Shown in pieces: positions 45,901-52,540 of a DNA stretch of 64,000 nucleotides. Numbering within the stretch: the stretch's first letter is position 1; every line of letters starts with the position of its first letter. The notes beneath the pieces were generated by a model. The model saw only the letters and a list, made by a program, of their open reading frames with translations. It had not been told where the DNA came from and searched no databases. The position numbers and the translations under genes were made by a program. The stretch covers positions 868,001-932,000 of the forward strand of contig MKSR01000040.1 of assembly GCA_001898145.1 (NCBI GenBank). Direction: 5' to 3'. The DNA is from Dyadobacter sp. 50-39. GTDB lineage: Bacteria; Bacteroidota; Bacteroidia; Cytophagales; Spirosomataceae.

Positions 45901-46337
45901 GCCTGCGCGGGGTTGGCGCGCATACCCGTTTCGAGTACTTTGGCATCGAGCTTGGCAATGGAAGAGGTGATCTTGGTGCGGCTGGCCGACCCATAGCCGG
46001 TTACCACCACTTCATTCAATGCGGACACGTCCGGTTTCAGCGAAATATCCAGCGTAGCCGCAGTGCCGACAGGCATTTCCTGCATCACGTAGCCCATCAT
46101 CCGGAACTGGATCACATCTCCCCCGCTCACCTGAATGGCGTAGTCGCCTTCCACGGAGGTTTCGGTTGCGATGTTCTTGCCTTTCAGCAGAACGGTCACA
46201 TTCGGAAGCGGCTGTTTGTCGTCGTCGGACAGCACTTTCCCGGTCAGTTGGCGCGTGGTTTGCGCATGCAGGAATGTTGCCATGAGCAGCCCGACAAGGC
46301 TTAGCAACATACTGCGGTGGGTAGCATTCACTTTCAT
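42951..46337 (-). CDS. SusC/RagA-family transporter of the sialic acid locus
   Basis: A 1128-residue TonB-linked receptor. The signal peptide (MLLSLVGLLMATFLHAQ) comes after a short N-terminus from ATG 46337. The regulatory domain is QLTGKVLSDDDKQPLPNVTVLLKG. Plug features are NEVVVTGYGSASRTKITSS, LIVVDGQVRG and ASATAIYGARASNGVVLITSK. The barrel ends SLILGVNLTF. It is the first gene of the seven-gene sialic acid operon, with the operator-like site 46364-46378 in its 5' leader. It would import sialylated oligosaccharides or free sialic acid across the outer membrane. Confidence 0.95.
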   Translation of the reverse strand: MKVNATHRSMLLSLVGLLMATFLHAQTTRQLTGKVLSDDDKQPLPNVTVLLKGKNIATETSVEGDYAIQVSGGDVIQFRMMGYVMQEMPVGTAATLDISLKPDVSALNEVVVTGYGSASRTKITSSIAKLDAKVLETGMRANPAQALAGTIAGVRVSTATGRPGSVPSIILRGGTNFDGSGSPLIVVDGQVRGSLSDINPDDIESMEVLKDASATAIYGARASNGVVLITSKRGKDGVSSITFKAKTGFNFLNIPYNYLNAGDYIKWTRMGVVEAIKNGTTTSSLLSGVGPRGTGNLYKDANGVILDGNYDSRAIWSTMRLSDSNRELLNANDGWKTMKDPVKTNASGAYDPNGTHADLIYKDFNYGDYAFKSPAMSQDYNIGMNGGNARGGYYANLGYYNEDGLSLGTFYRRFTFTLNGDYKIKSWLKSESSLNFARANWRDQSLQNGEANYWGRMLSAPPTMRGTNANGELILGRDASDGNPILNFDKYKRKNQSDKFTFGQSFRTDINDDLFFKVGGILMYDEAVAESFNRDFRIGIMSASNPNTGWNRDRASSAGFDRIIRQTYNAVLNYKKAFLGKSFIDAMIGSEYYQEAANGFSAAGRLAPTDDFQDLGLTTNDANTRTIDSYHTRERIISAFGRLNYDYDGKYLASFTVRRDGYSRLIGDNQFGTFPAFSAGWLVHREDFMASTEKWLSFLKVRASYGKNGNIGIGTNNGIGVYELQGSYGSQTAYNGSIGFLQTGVANPNLKWEKSNTVEGGVEMGFFNNRITTNIAVYNRVTTDKIASVILPTSSGISSIRTNNGSMRNRGVELEGVFKAVQKQDLTVQIGANAAWNKNMVLKLPFNGNENNRQGGQRVYDPKSGRTIWAGGLQEGQEYGEVFGYVSDGIIRTAEDLSKYNKIDIAAGEVQYNGSAGKRVASEEVINSKGLSRTTYIATQLGDMMWKDLDNNDTIDTRDMVSLGRTIPRWTGGVNMQVRWKNLSLFARMDFALGHIQMDFQHLWSLASAQGEFNVTDLVKDTWTPDNPNAKYPRYTWADQLNAKNFDRPSSMFWVNSSYLAFREVSLSYTVPSALLQKAKIAGLTVTATGQNLGYLTNKMLALPERTGSQNSAYTIPTSLILGVNLTF

Positions 46338-46363
46338 AGAAAAGGTTAAGATTAGGAATTGTC

Positions 46364-46378
46364 TTATGTATGACATAA
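46364..46378. promoter_or_regulatory. Operator-like site 1 (GntR regulator), near susC
   Basis: TTATGTATGACATAA has perfect 6-base arms (TTATGT/ACATAA) around a 3-base centre. It lies 27 bases before the susC start and just downstream of the predicted -7 box on the minus strand, so bound repressor would block transcription. Confidence 0.6.
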
Positions 46379-46386
46379 TAAAGATA
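46379..46386 (-). promoter_or_regulatory. Possible -7 element for the sialic acid operon
   Basis: On the minus strand this reads TATCTTTA, one base from TAnnTTTG, with a TTG about 21 bases further upstream. It directly abuts operator site 1. Confidence 0.4.
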
Positions 46387-46488
46387 GAGGTTTCACAGTC
46401 TTGATAGCAAGCATCTTGTGAAAAAAATTTTTCGTCCGCTCGATTTCTTAATCGTCAAATACCTTGCGCTTTAACCGAAAACAGCCAA

Positions 46489-46503
46489 ATTTGTCATACA
46501 TAA
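46489..46503. promoter_or_regulatory. Operator-like site 2 (GntR regulator), before regulator gene
   Basis: ATTTGTCATACATAA matches the reverse complement of site 1 at 13 of 15 positions, including the whole TGTCATACATAA block. It lies 16 bases before the regulator ATG at 46520, which suggests autoregulation. Confidence 0.6.
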
Positions 46504-46519
46504 TGCGCTACAAACTGCA

Positions 46520-47221
46520 ATGGGGGACATTTTTCCGAATATCAAAAGCGTCGACACAAGCTCGCTCGTCGACAAAGTAGAGAGCAACCTGATCCAATTT
46601 TTCATCGATCATAATTTCAAGGTAGGCGATTCGATCCCGAAGGAACTGGAACTGGCCCAGTCGCTGGGGGTCAGCCGGACGGTCGTGCGGGAAGCCATGC
46701 TGCGGCTCCGGCTGATGGGCCTGGTGGAATCCAAAAAACACCGGGGGGCGGTGATCACCAGCCCGGACCTGGTTTCGATCCTCGAAAAAAGTATGAATCC
46801 GAAGATCCTCGACGAAAACACGTTGAAGGAGATTTTTGAAATGCGGCTGTCACTGGAAATCGGGATGGCCGACTTTATTATGGAGCGTGTGACGCCCGAG
46901 GACATTGCCGTGCTGAAAGTGCTGGTGGCTAACGAGCCGCTGTCATCCGACCGGATGATTTTCCAGATCGAGCACGAGATCGCATTCCACGGAAAGCTGT
47001 ATGACATCACCCGCAATGAAACGATGAAGAAGTTTCAGCGCATGCTGCTGCCGGTGTTCGACTACGTCCACAAAAGCGGGCTGCTGCGAAACCTGCCATC
47101 GAATACCAGCTTCATTTCGCATAAGGAAATCGTGGACATCATCGAGCATGGTACGGCGGAAAAGCTGCGCAATGGCATGCGGAGCCACCTGGAAAACCAT
47201 TTTGCACGGTTACTGGCCTGA
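46520..47221 (+). CDS. GntR/FCD-family regulator of the sialic acid locus
   Basis: A 233-residue FadR-subfamily regulator. The N-terminal winged helix has VGDSIPKELELAQSLGVSR and TVVREAMLRLRLMGLVESK. The C-terminal FCD domain (about 90-230) is all-helical, with metal-site His candidates in EIAFHGKLYDITRN, SHKEIVDIIEHG and MRSHLENHF. It is divergent from susC, and both start codons are flanked by copies of the same site, as expected of a NanR-like repressor that responds to sialic acid or its catabolites. NanR of E. coli is also of this family; the equivalence is inferred. Confidence 0.88.
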   Translation: MGDIFPNIKSVDTSSLVDKVESNLIQFFIDHNFKVGDSIPKELELAQSLGVSRTVVREAMLRLRLMGLVESKKHRGAVITSPDLVSILEKSMNPKILDENTLKEIFEMRLSLEIGMADFIMERVTPEDIAVLKVLVANEPLSSDRMIFQIEHEIAFHGKLYDITRNETMKKFQRMLLPVFDYVHKSGLLRNLPSNTSFISHKEIVDIIEHGTAEKLRNGMRSHLENHFARLLA

Positions 47222-47379
47222 AAAATCAAATTAGCCGGGAGCGCTTCGCTGCCGGCCAAGGTGCACTACCACATCTATGGAGAACCCTGCCGCGCATCGC
47301 GGGCGGGTGTCCTTCCAGGTTTCCTTCGATCCCGCGGTTCCGCGGTCCGGTTATCCGGCGGCGGCCGGTTTTAATGAAG

Positions 47380-48441
47380 TCAGAAGTCGACGATTTTGGG
47401 GAAGAACTCCTTCGGTTGGAGCTTTTCATCGAATAGCAGCGGGTAATCCTTTCTGCCGCGTACGGGGAAATTGTCCAGCCAGGTCGTTTTGTCGGACACA
47501 TTCCAGAATGTGACGCCGGTGATGACGCCGCGGTTTTTACGGAATGTTCTGAAAAGCATTTCATACTGCGCCGCCTGGCGGGCCAGGATTTCCGGTGTCA
47601 GCTCGGTTTTATCGGCAGCGGTCTTTTCACGCCTGCCGTGCTCCTTGGCATGGACCGAAACGTCCAGTTCGGTAATCTGAACGGCCAGGCCCAGGCTCGC
47701 AAACCGGCTGACCGACTCCTGCAAGGCCGCCTCGCTGGGCTCGTACACCGACCAATGCCCCTGCAAACCCACACCGTGGACCGGTACATTCTTTTCTTTC
47801 AGCTTTTGAAGGAGCTTGAAAATCTTTTCCCGCTTGCCGCTGCTCTCCGTATTATAGTCATTGTAAAACAGCTTGGCGGCCGGGTCGGCGGCATGGGCAT
47901 ATTCAAATGCCTTTTCAATATAATCTTCACCTATGATCTCATAGAACTTGGACTGTCGGTAAATGCCCGTGCCCGTGTCCGGTACGGCCTCGTTCACTAC
48001 ATCCCAGGCGTAAATCCGGCCCTTGTAGCGGCCCACCACGTCGGTAATGTGCTGTTTGAGGCGTTCGAGCAGCACCTCGCGCGACACCTGCTTGCCTGCC
48101 TCATCGGTAAAAAACCATTTCGGCGTCTGGTTATGCCAGCATAGCGTGTGGCCGCGTACCTTCATGCCGTGCTGCTGCGCGAATGCGACGATCGCATCTG
48201 GCGCTTCCCAGGCATAACGGTCCGGCTCTGGATGGATCGGCCCCATTTTCATCGCATTCTCGGGGGTGATGCTGTTGAATTGCTTGACGATCAGCTCCGC
48301 CTCGGGCCCCGTCAGGTTCCGCGGCGCAACGGCCACACCGACCGGAAAAAAGTCCTTGTAAGCATCCTTCAATGCCTTTGGCTGAGCCATTACGCCGGTA
48401 GATACCAGTACCGCGGCCAGGAACAGGGGGAATTTTTGCAT
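47380..48441 (-). CDS. GH10 endo-beta-1,4-xylanase
   Basis: A 353-residue exported enzyme (signal MQKFPLFLAAVLVSTGVMAQ). The GH10 barrel shows NSITPENAMKMG, VRGHTLCWHNQTPKWF, the acid/base Glu151 in WDVVNEAVPD, and the nucleophile Glu258 in ITELDVSV. FWNVSDKTTWLD closes the barrel. It cleaves internal xylan bonds. It has no extra carbohydrate-binding module. It is the last gene of the minus-strand xylan operon, 2 bases after the Gfo/Idh/MocA gene. Confidence 0.95.
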   Translation of the reverse strand: MQKFPLFLAAVLVSTGVMAQPKALKDAYKDFFPVGVAVAPRNLTGPEAELIVKQFNSITPENAMKMGPIHPEPDRYAWEAPDAIVAFAQQHGMKVRGHTLCWHNQTPKWFFTDEAGKQVSREVLLERLKQHITDVVGRYKGRIYAWDVVNEAVPDTGTGIYRQSKFYEIIGEDYIEKAFEYAHAADPAAKLFYNDYNTESSGKREKIFKLLQKLKEKNVPVHGVGLQGHWSVYEPSEAALQESVSRFASLGLAVQITELDVSVHAKEHGRREKTAADKTELTPEILARQAAQYEMLFRTFRKNRGVITGVTFWNVSDKTTWLDNFPVRGRKDYPLLFDEKLQPKEFFPKIVDF

Positions 48442-48443
48442 AC

Positions 48444-49532
48444 CTATATTTTCACGCTTTTACCCGATGCGACCGACTTGTAAATGGCTTCCACTACACG
48501 GATGTCGCGCAGCCCTTCCTCGCCCGGGGCGATCAGGTCGGTGTTGTTCATAATAGCCAGGCAGTCTTCGTCCATTTGCTTGGCCTGCTGGCTTTTGATA
48601 GGAAAATTGATGATCGTCCCGTCCGACATACTGCCCTTGTTGCCGTTGTAACCCGACTGCGGCTCCATTTTCAGCCAGCCCTTCTCGTAGTTCACCTGCA
48701 GGTAGTTCATATTGATACCAAAGCTCGTCTGGCAGGCTGCCTTGGCGCCGCTCGGGAAATCGAGCATAAACATCATCGTTTCTTCCACCTCTTTGTAAAT
48801 TTCGGGCCGGGTGGTCGAAGCCTGGGCGATCACGCTGATAGGCTCCTCACCTGTTGCAAGACGGGCTCCCTGCAATGCGTATACGCCCATATCGCCCATA
48901 CAGCCGCCTCCAAGCGCTTTTTTCTGCTTCCAGTGGTCGGTACGGGCGTCGAAATACCCGGCCGCGCTGTTAACCATCTTCACCTTGCCGAACTTCTGCT
49001 CCGTCGCCACTTTCATATAAGCCTGGATGTTCGGGTCGTGCTGGCAGCGGTAGCCAATGGCGAGCTTCACTTTATTGCTTTTACAAGCCGCGATCATCGC
49101 CTCGCAGTCGGCCACGGATGGCGCCATGGGTTTCTCGCAGAACACATGCTTGCCGGCCTTGGCAGCCCTTACCACGTATTCGCGGTGCATGGAAGGCGGT
49201 AACACTACGTACACTATGTCGATATCCGGGTTCTTCGCGATCTGGTCGAAGTTCTGGTAATTGTAAATATTCTTGTCGGGAATGTTGTATTTGGCTTTCC
49301 AGGCCTCCGCTTTGGACGGGGTACCCGTGACGATGCCCGCCAGATAGCATTTTTCGGTCAGTTGCAGCGCGGGCGCCAGCAGGTCGGTGCTGTAATAACC
49401 CAGGCCCACGAGCGCAACGCCCAGTTTGTCCTTTTTGGGGGAAGTAGCGGCGATCAGCGGGTTGCCGGAGAACAATGTAGCAGCGCCGGCCAGTGTCAGT
49501 GTCGATAAAAAATCGCGTCTTTCGATTTGCAT
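48444..49532 (-). CDS. Tat-exported Gfo/Idh/MocA-family oxidoreductase
   Basis: A 362-residue protein with a twin-arginine signal (MQIERRDFLSTLTLAGAATLF). The Rossmann domain (about 33-150) starts LGVALVGLGYYSTDLL and carries the catalytic lysine motif VFCEKPMAPSVADCEAM. The C-terminal half-barrel includes GGGCMGDMGVYALQGARL. Export folded with bound NAD(P) is known for glucose-fructose oxidoreductase-like enzymes, which interconvert sugars without releasing the cofactor. In this xylan locus it may oxidise or isomerise xylose or an oligosaccharide end; this is inference. GH109-type hydrolytic use of the fold is an alternative. Confidence 0.85.
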   Translation of the reverse strand: MQIERRDFLSTLTLAGAATLFSGNPLIAATSPKKDKLGVALVGLGYYSTDLLAPALQLTEKCYLAGIVTGTPSKAEAWKAKYNIPDKNIYNYQNFDQIAKNPDIDIVYVVLPPSMHREYVVRAAKAGKHVFCEKPMAPSVADCEAMIAACKSNKVKLAIGYRCQHDPNIQAYMKVATEQKFGKVKMVNSAAGYFDARTDHWKQKKALGGGCMGDMGVYALQGARLATGEEPISVIAQASTTRPEIYKEVEETMMFMLDFPSGAKAACQTSFGINMNYLQVNYEKGWLKMEPQSGYNGNKGSMSDGTIINFPIKSQQAKQMDEDCLAIMNNTDLIAPGEEGLRDIRVVEAIYKSVASGKSVKI

Positions 49533-49645
49533 AGCTTGGTTGATTGAATGCTTTTGGATGGGATCGACGGCACGAATGCGCCGGTACAGCTTTTAAAAGC
49601 CGGTACCGGCGCCAGTCTTACCAAAAATCTTGCATTATTTCCGTT

Positions 49646-50695
49646 TCACGGCACGATCGTCTCAATCTTCCCGTCCTTCCCGCGCACCAGCTCGCGTACT
49701 TTCACGTTGCGCAGGTGGGTTTTGCCTGAGATTTCGGTGTCATGGTAAAAAATGTACCATTTACCCTTGAACTCGACAATGGAGTGATGGGTCGTCCAGC
49801 CTTCGACCGGCTTCATGATCACCCCTTTGTAGGTAAACGGCCCATAAGGCGAGCTGCTTTCGGCATAACAAAGGAAATGGGTGTCGCCGGTGGAGTACGA
49901 GAAGTAATATTTCCCGTTGTACTTGTGCATCCATGCACCCTCGAAAAACCGCCGGTCGTGGTCGCCGCCGAGCAATGGCTTACCTTGCTCGTCAACAATC
50001 TGCACATCGCGCGGTGTTTCGGCAAAGGTGAGCATATCGCCGCTCATTTTGGCCACTTTGGCGCTCAGGGCAGGTTGCTGGTCGTGCCCCTTACCGAGGT
50101 CGGTCGAAAGCGTTTTGTCATACTTACCCGAATGCCAACGTTGGAGCTGCCCTCCCCAGATCCCCCCGAAGTACATGTAACTCTGCCCGTCGGTATCGGT
50201 AAAAACGGCGGGATCGATGCTGTAACTGCCGGGAATAGGCTTCGGCCCGGCTTTGAAAGGCCCTGCGGGCGATTTGGAAGTAGCCACGCCGATCCGGAAA
50301 ACGTCCTCCTTGTCTTTCACCGGGAAATACAGATAGTAAGTACCGTTTTTGAATGCGGCATCCGGCGCCCAGAGCTGCCGCCCGGCCCAGGGAATATCTT
50401 TCAAATCGAGCACCACTCCGTGGTCGGTTACCTTGCCGCCGGTCGCATCCATAGAATACACGTGGTAATCACGCATATTGAAATGCCCGCCCTCGTCGTC
50501 CTGCGGCACATTGGCCTCGACGTCGTGCGAAGGATAGAGGTAGATCTTCCCGTTGAAAACATGTGCGGAAGGATCGGCGGTGAACAGGTCGCTGATCAAC
50601 GGCTTTACTTTGGCCTGCTGGCAAAGGCCCGTTTCGAGGCCGATGCCACCAATCGCCAGGGCCATTAATCCGGCGGATAAAAAGCTGCGGGTCAT
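49646..50695 (-). CDS. GH43-family glycosidase (xylosidase/arabinofuranosidase type)
   Basis: A 349-residue exported five-bladed propeller enzyme with signal MTRSFLSAGLMALAIGGIG. The catalytic base is the Asp in LFTADPSAHVFNGK, the pKa-modulating Asp is in YSIDPAVFTDTDGQ, and the acid Glu is in RRFFEGAWMHKYNGKYY. GH43 enzymes release xylose or arabinose from xylan side chains or oligosaccharides. The exact specificity cannot be read from the sequence. It is 23 bases downstream of SusD in the same operon. Confidence 0.92.
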   Translation of the reverse strand: MTRSFLSAGLMALAIGGIGLETGLCQQAKVKPLISDLFTADPSAHVFNGKIYLYPSHDVEANVPQDDEGGHFNMRDYHVYSMDATGGKVTDHGVVLDLKDIPWAGRQLWAPDAAFKNGTYYLYFPVKDKEDVFRIGVATSKSPAGPFKAGPKPIPGSYSIDPAVFTDTDGQSYMYFGGIWGGQLQRWHSGKYDKTLSTDLGKGHDQQPALSAKVAKMSGDMLTFAETPRDVQIVDEQGKPLLGGDHDRRFFEGAWMHKYNGKYYFSYSTGDTHFLCYAESSSPYGPFTYKGVIMKPVEGWTTHHSIVEFKGKWYIFYHDTEISGKTHLRNVKVRELVRGKDGKIETIVP

Positions 50696-50718
50696 ATGAA
50701 TGTGCTGATTAATACGGT

Positions 50719-52533
50719 TTAATATCCTGAGTTTTGTGGAAAAGCAGGACCGTCCACAACTCTATCTATCTGGGATTGCGGAATTGGTCTCAGCATATTG
50801 AAATCCTTCACATAAGGTGCCGCCTCCTGGTTCCATTCTTTCACCCGGCGCACGAGCGAGCGGGTACGCACCAGGTCATGCCAGCGCTGCCATTCACCGA
50901 AAAACTCGCGGCTGCGCTCGTCGAGGATGAAGTCGAGGGTTACGTCGGCGGCGGTAATGGTCATGGCGGTAGCAGCGGCGGCATTCTGTGCGGTGGAGTT
51001 GCTCTTCCGGAATGCGGCACGCTGGCGCACGACGTTGATCAGGCTGGCGGCCTTGGCGGCGTCACCGGCTTTGAAATAGGCCTCCGCGCCGGTCATGTAC
51101 ACATCCGAGAAGCGGTACAGCACACAGGGACGGGTCGAGGGGTCATTGAAATTCGCGCCGCGGCTGGGGTCCATAAATTTCTTCAAAGCCGGGAAAATAC
51201 CATTGTTCCAAAGGCTTGGCGGCACCACAATACCTTTAAACGGCCTGCTGCCCACAAATTGCGGCGCTCCTGGCACCTCGTAATCGGGCAGCCACACGGC
51301 GGTATCCTGGCCCACAACGGTGGTGTAACCAATCCCCCGGCTGTTATTGGGGGCAGTGGCCGCATTGGTAATGGAGGTATTGGAAATATAAACCTGGTAA
51401 AAGGAATTGGCAAAACGGGAATCCACGTCGCGGTTGGTAAAGGCCTGGTCGAGGAAGTAATTCTTGCCGGCATGCGCACCGCCGGCCTGCTTGTCGGAGT
51501 TCGGGCGCATACGGATGTACGGGCGGCCATAGTACGAGTCGCGGATCATACCGGAGGTGCCGCTGTTGACAAACGCACCGGAAGCATTCTTGAACGAGTT
51601 GATCCCGCTGTTATTGGGGTAGTTCCAGTTGGTAAACCAGGGCGTCAGGTTTTGTGCCGCACCCCCACCGGCCGCAGCGCCGACACTGTAATAGCCATAT
51701 TTAGGGTCGAGCACGTGGTCGCTCACAAACATCGTCTCCTTGCCGTAATCATTGGCTGGCACAAATGCATCGCCGTAGTCCTGCCACAGATCCAGTCCGT
51801 AAGCCGATTTATTGGCGATGATCTCGTCGCACAAGGCAGCTGCTTTGGTAAAATCGGCGGCGGTGTTGTTCAGCCAGCCCCGCGTAAGGTAAGCTTTCGC
51901 GAGCAGGAACTGCGCCACGGGCTTGGTAGCCGCTTTGCCCAGGAACGGTGCCGTCGGCTGGTTGGGCAGGTCGGCGGCGGCTTCGGTGAGGTCTTTGATG
52001 ATCAGCTCATACACCTGCGCAGCGGGTTGCCGCGATGCGGCCTGAGAAGGCACGGTGATAAACTCGGTATGCAGCGGCACATCCCCCCAGGTTTGAACCA
52101 GGTAGAAATACCAGAATGCACGGAGGAACTTGGCCTGTGCCAGGTATTGCTTCCGGGTAGCATCGGGAAGTTCGATTGTCTGGCCGTACTGCAATACGCC
52201 ATTCAGGGTGTTGATATCCTGAAATGCCACACCCCAGGCCGAACCGAAGTTACTGCCGTTGAGGCCGTTGTAAGTGTACGGGATGGGCGTACCGGCGCTG
52301 AGGCCCTGGATAAACTCGTCGGTACCTGCCTGCATTTCCACGGTGAAGCCCTCGGTTCCCCATTGGCTGCGGATGTCGTTATACACCCCGGCAATGCCGC
52401 CGAGCACGCCCGAGGGACTGTTGAAATACGAGGGGACGATCTGCGATTGCGGATGTTCTTCGAGTACATTTTCACAGCCTGAGCTCAGCAATGCGATGGC
52501 GCCGGCAGTGAGGAATATTTTAATGGATTTCAT
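50719..52533 (-). CDS. SusD/RagB-family lipoprotein of the xylan locus
   Basis: A 604-residue lipoprotein with lipobox LLSSGC (Cys about 20). SusD features include AKFLRAFWYFYLVQTWGDVPLHTEF, AQFLLAKAYLTRGWLNN, CVLYRFSDVYMTGAEAYFKAGD and ERSREFFGEWQRWHDLVRTRS. It is longer than the other two SusD proteins of the window by about 80 to 100 residues, with extra loops between the helical core and the C-terminus. It pairs with SusC 7 bases upstream to bind xylan oligosaccharides. Confidence 0.94.
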   Translation of the reverse strand: MKSIKIFLTAGAIALLSSGCENVLEEHPQSQIVPSYFNSPSGVLGGIAGVYNDIRSQWGTEGFTVEMQAGTDEFIQGLSAGTPIPYTYNGLNGSNFGSAWGVAFQDINTLNGVLQYGQTIELPDATRKQYLAQAKFLRAFWYFYLVQTWGDVPLHTEFITVPSQAASRQPAAQVYELIIKDLTEAAADLPNQPTAPFLGKAATKPVAQFLLAKAYLTRGWLNNTAADFTKAAALCDEIIANKSAYGLDLWQDYGDAFVPANDYGKETMFVSDHVLDPKYGYYSVGAAAGGGAAQNLTPWFTNWNYPNNSGINSFKNASGAFVNSGTSGMIRDSYYGRPYIRMRPNSDKQAGGAHAGKNYFLDQAFTNRDVDSRFANSFYQVYISNTSITNAATAPNNSRGIGYTTVVGQDTAVWLPDYEVPGAPQFVGSRPFKGIVVPPSLWNNGIFPALKKFMDPSRGANFNDPSTRPCVLYRFSDVYMTGAEAYFKAGDAAKAASLINVVRQRAAFRKSNSTAQNAAAATAMTITAADVTLDFILDERSREFFGEWQRWHDLVRTRSLVRRVKEWNQEAAPYVKDFNMLRPIPQSQIDRVVDGPAFPQNSGY

Positions 52534-52540
52534 AGTCGGA

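Noticed and set aside
50734-52482. 582-codon open frame on the plus strand opposite SusD
   Set aside because: It is a shadow of a GC-rich coding strand: the minus-strand frame is a clear SusD with lipobox, and the antisense product has no family features.
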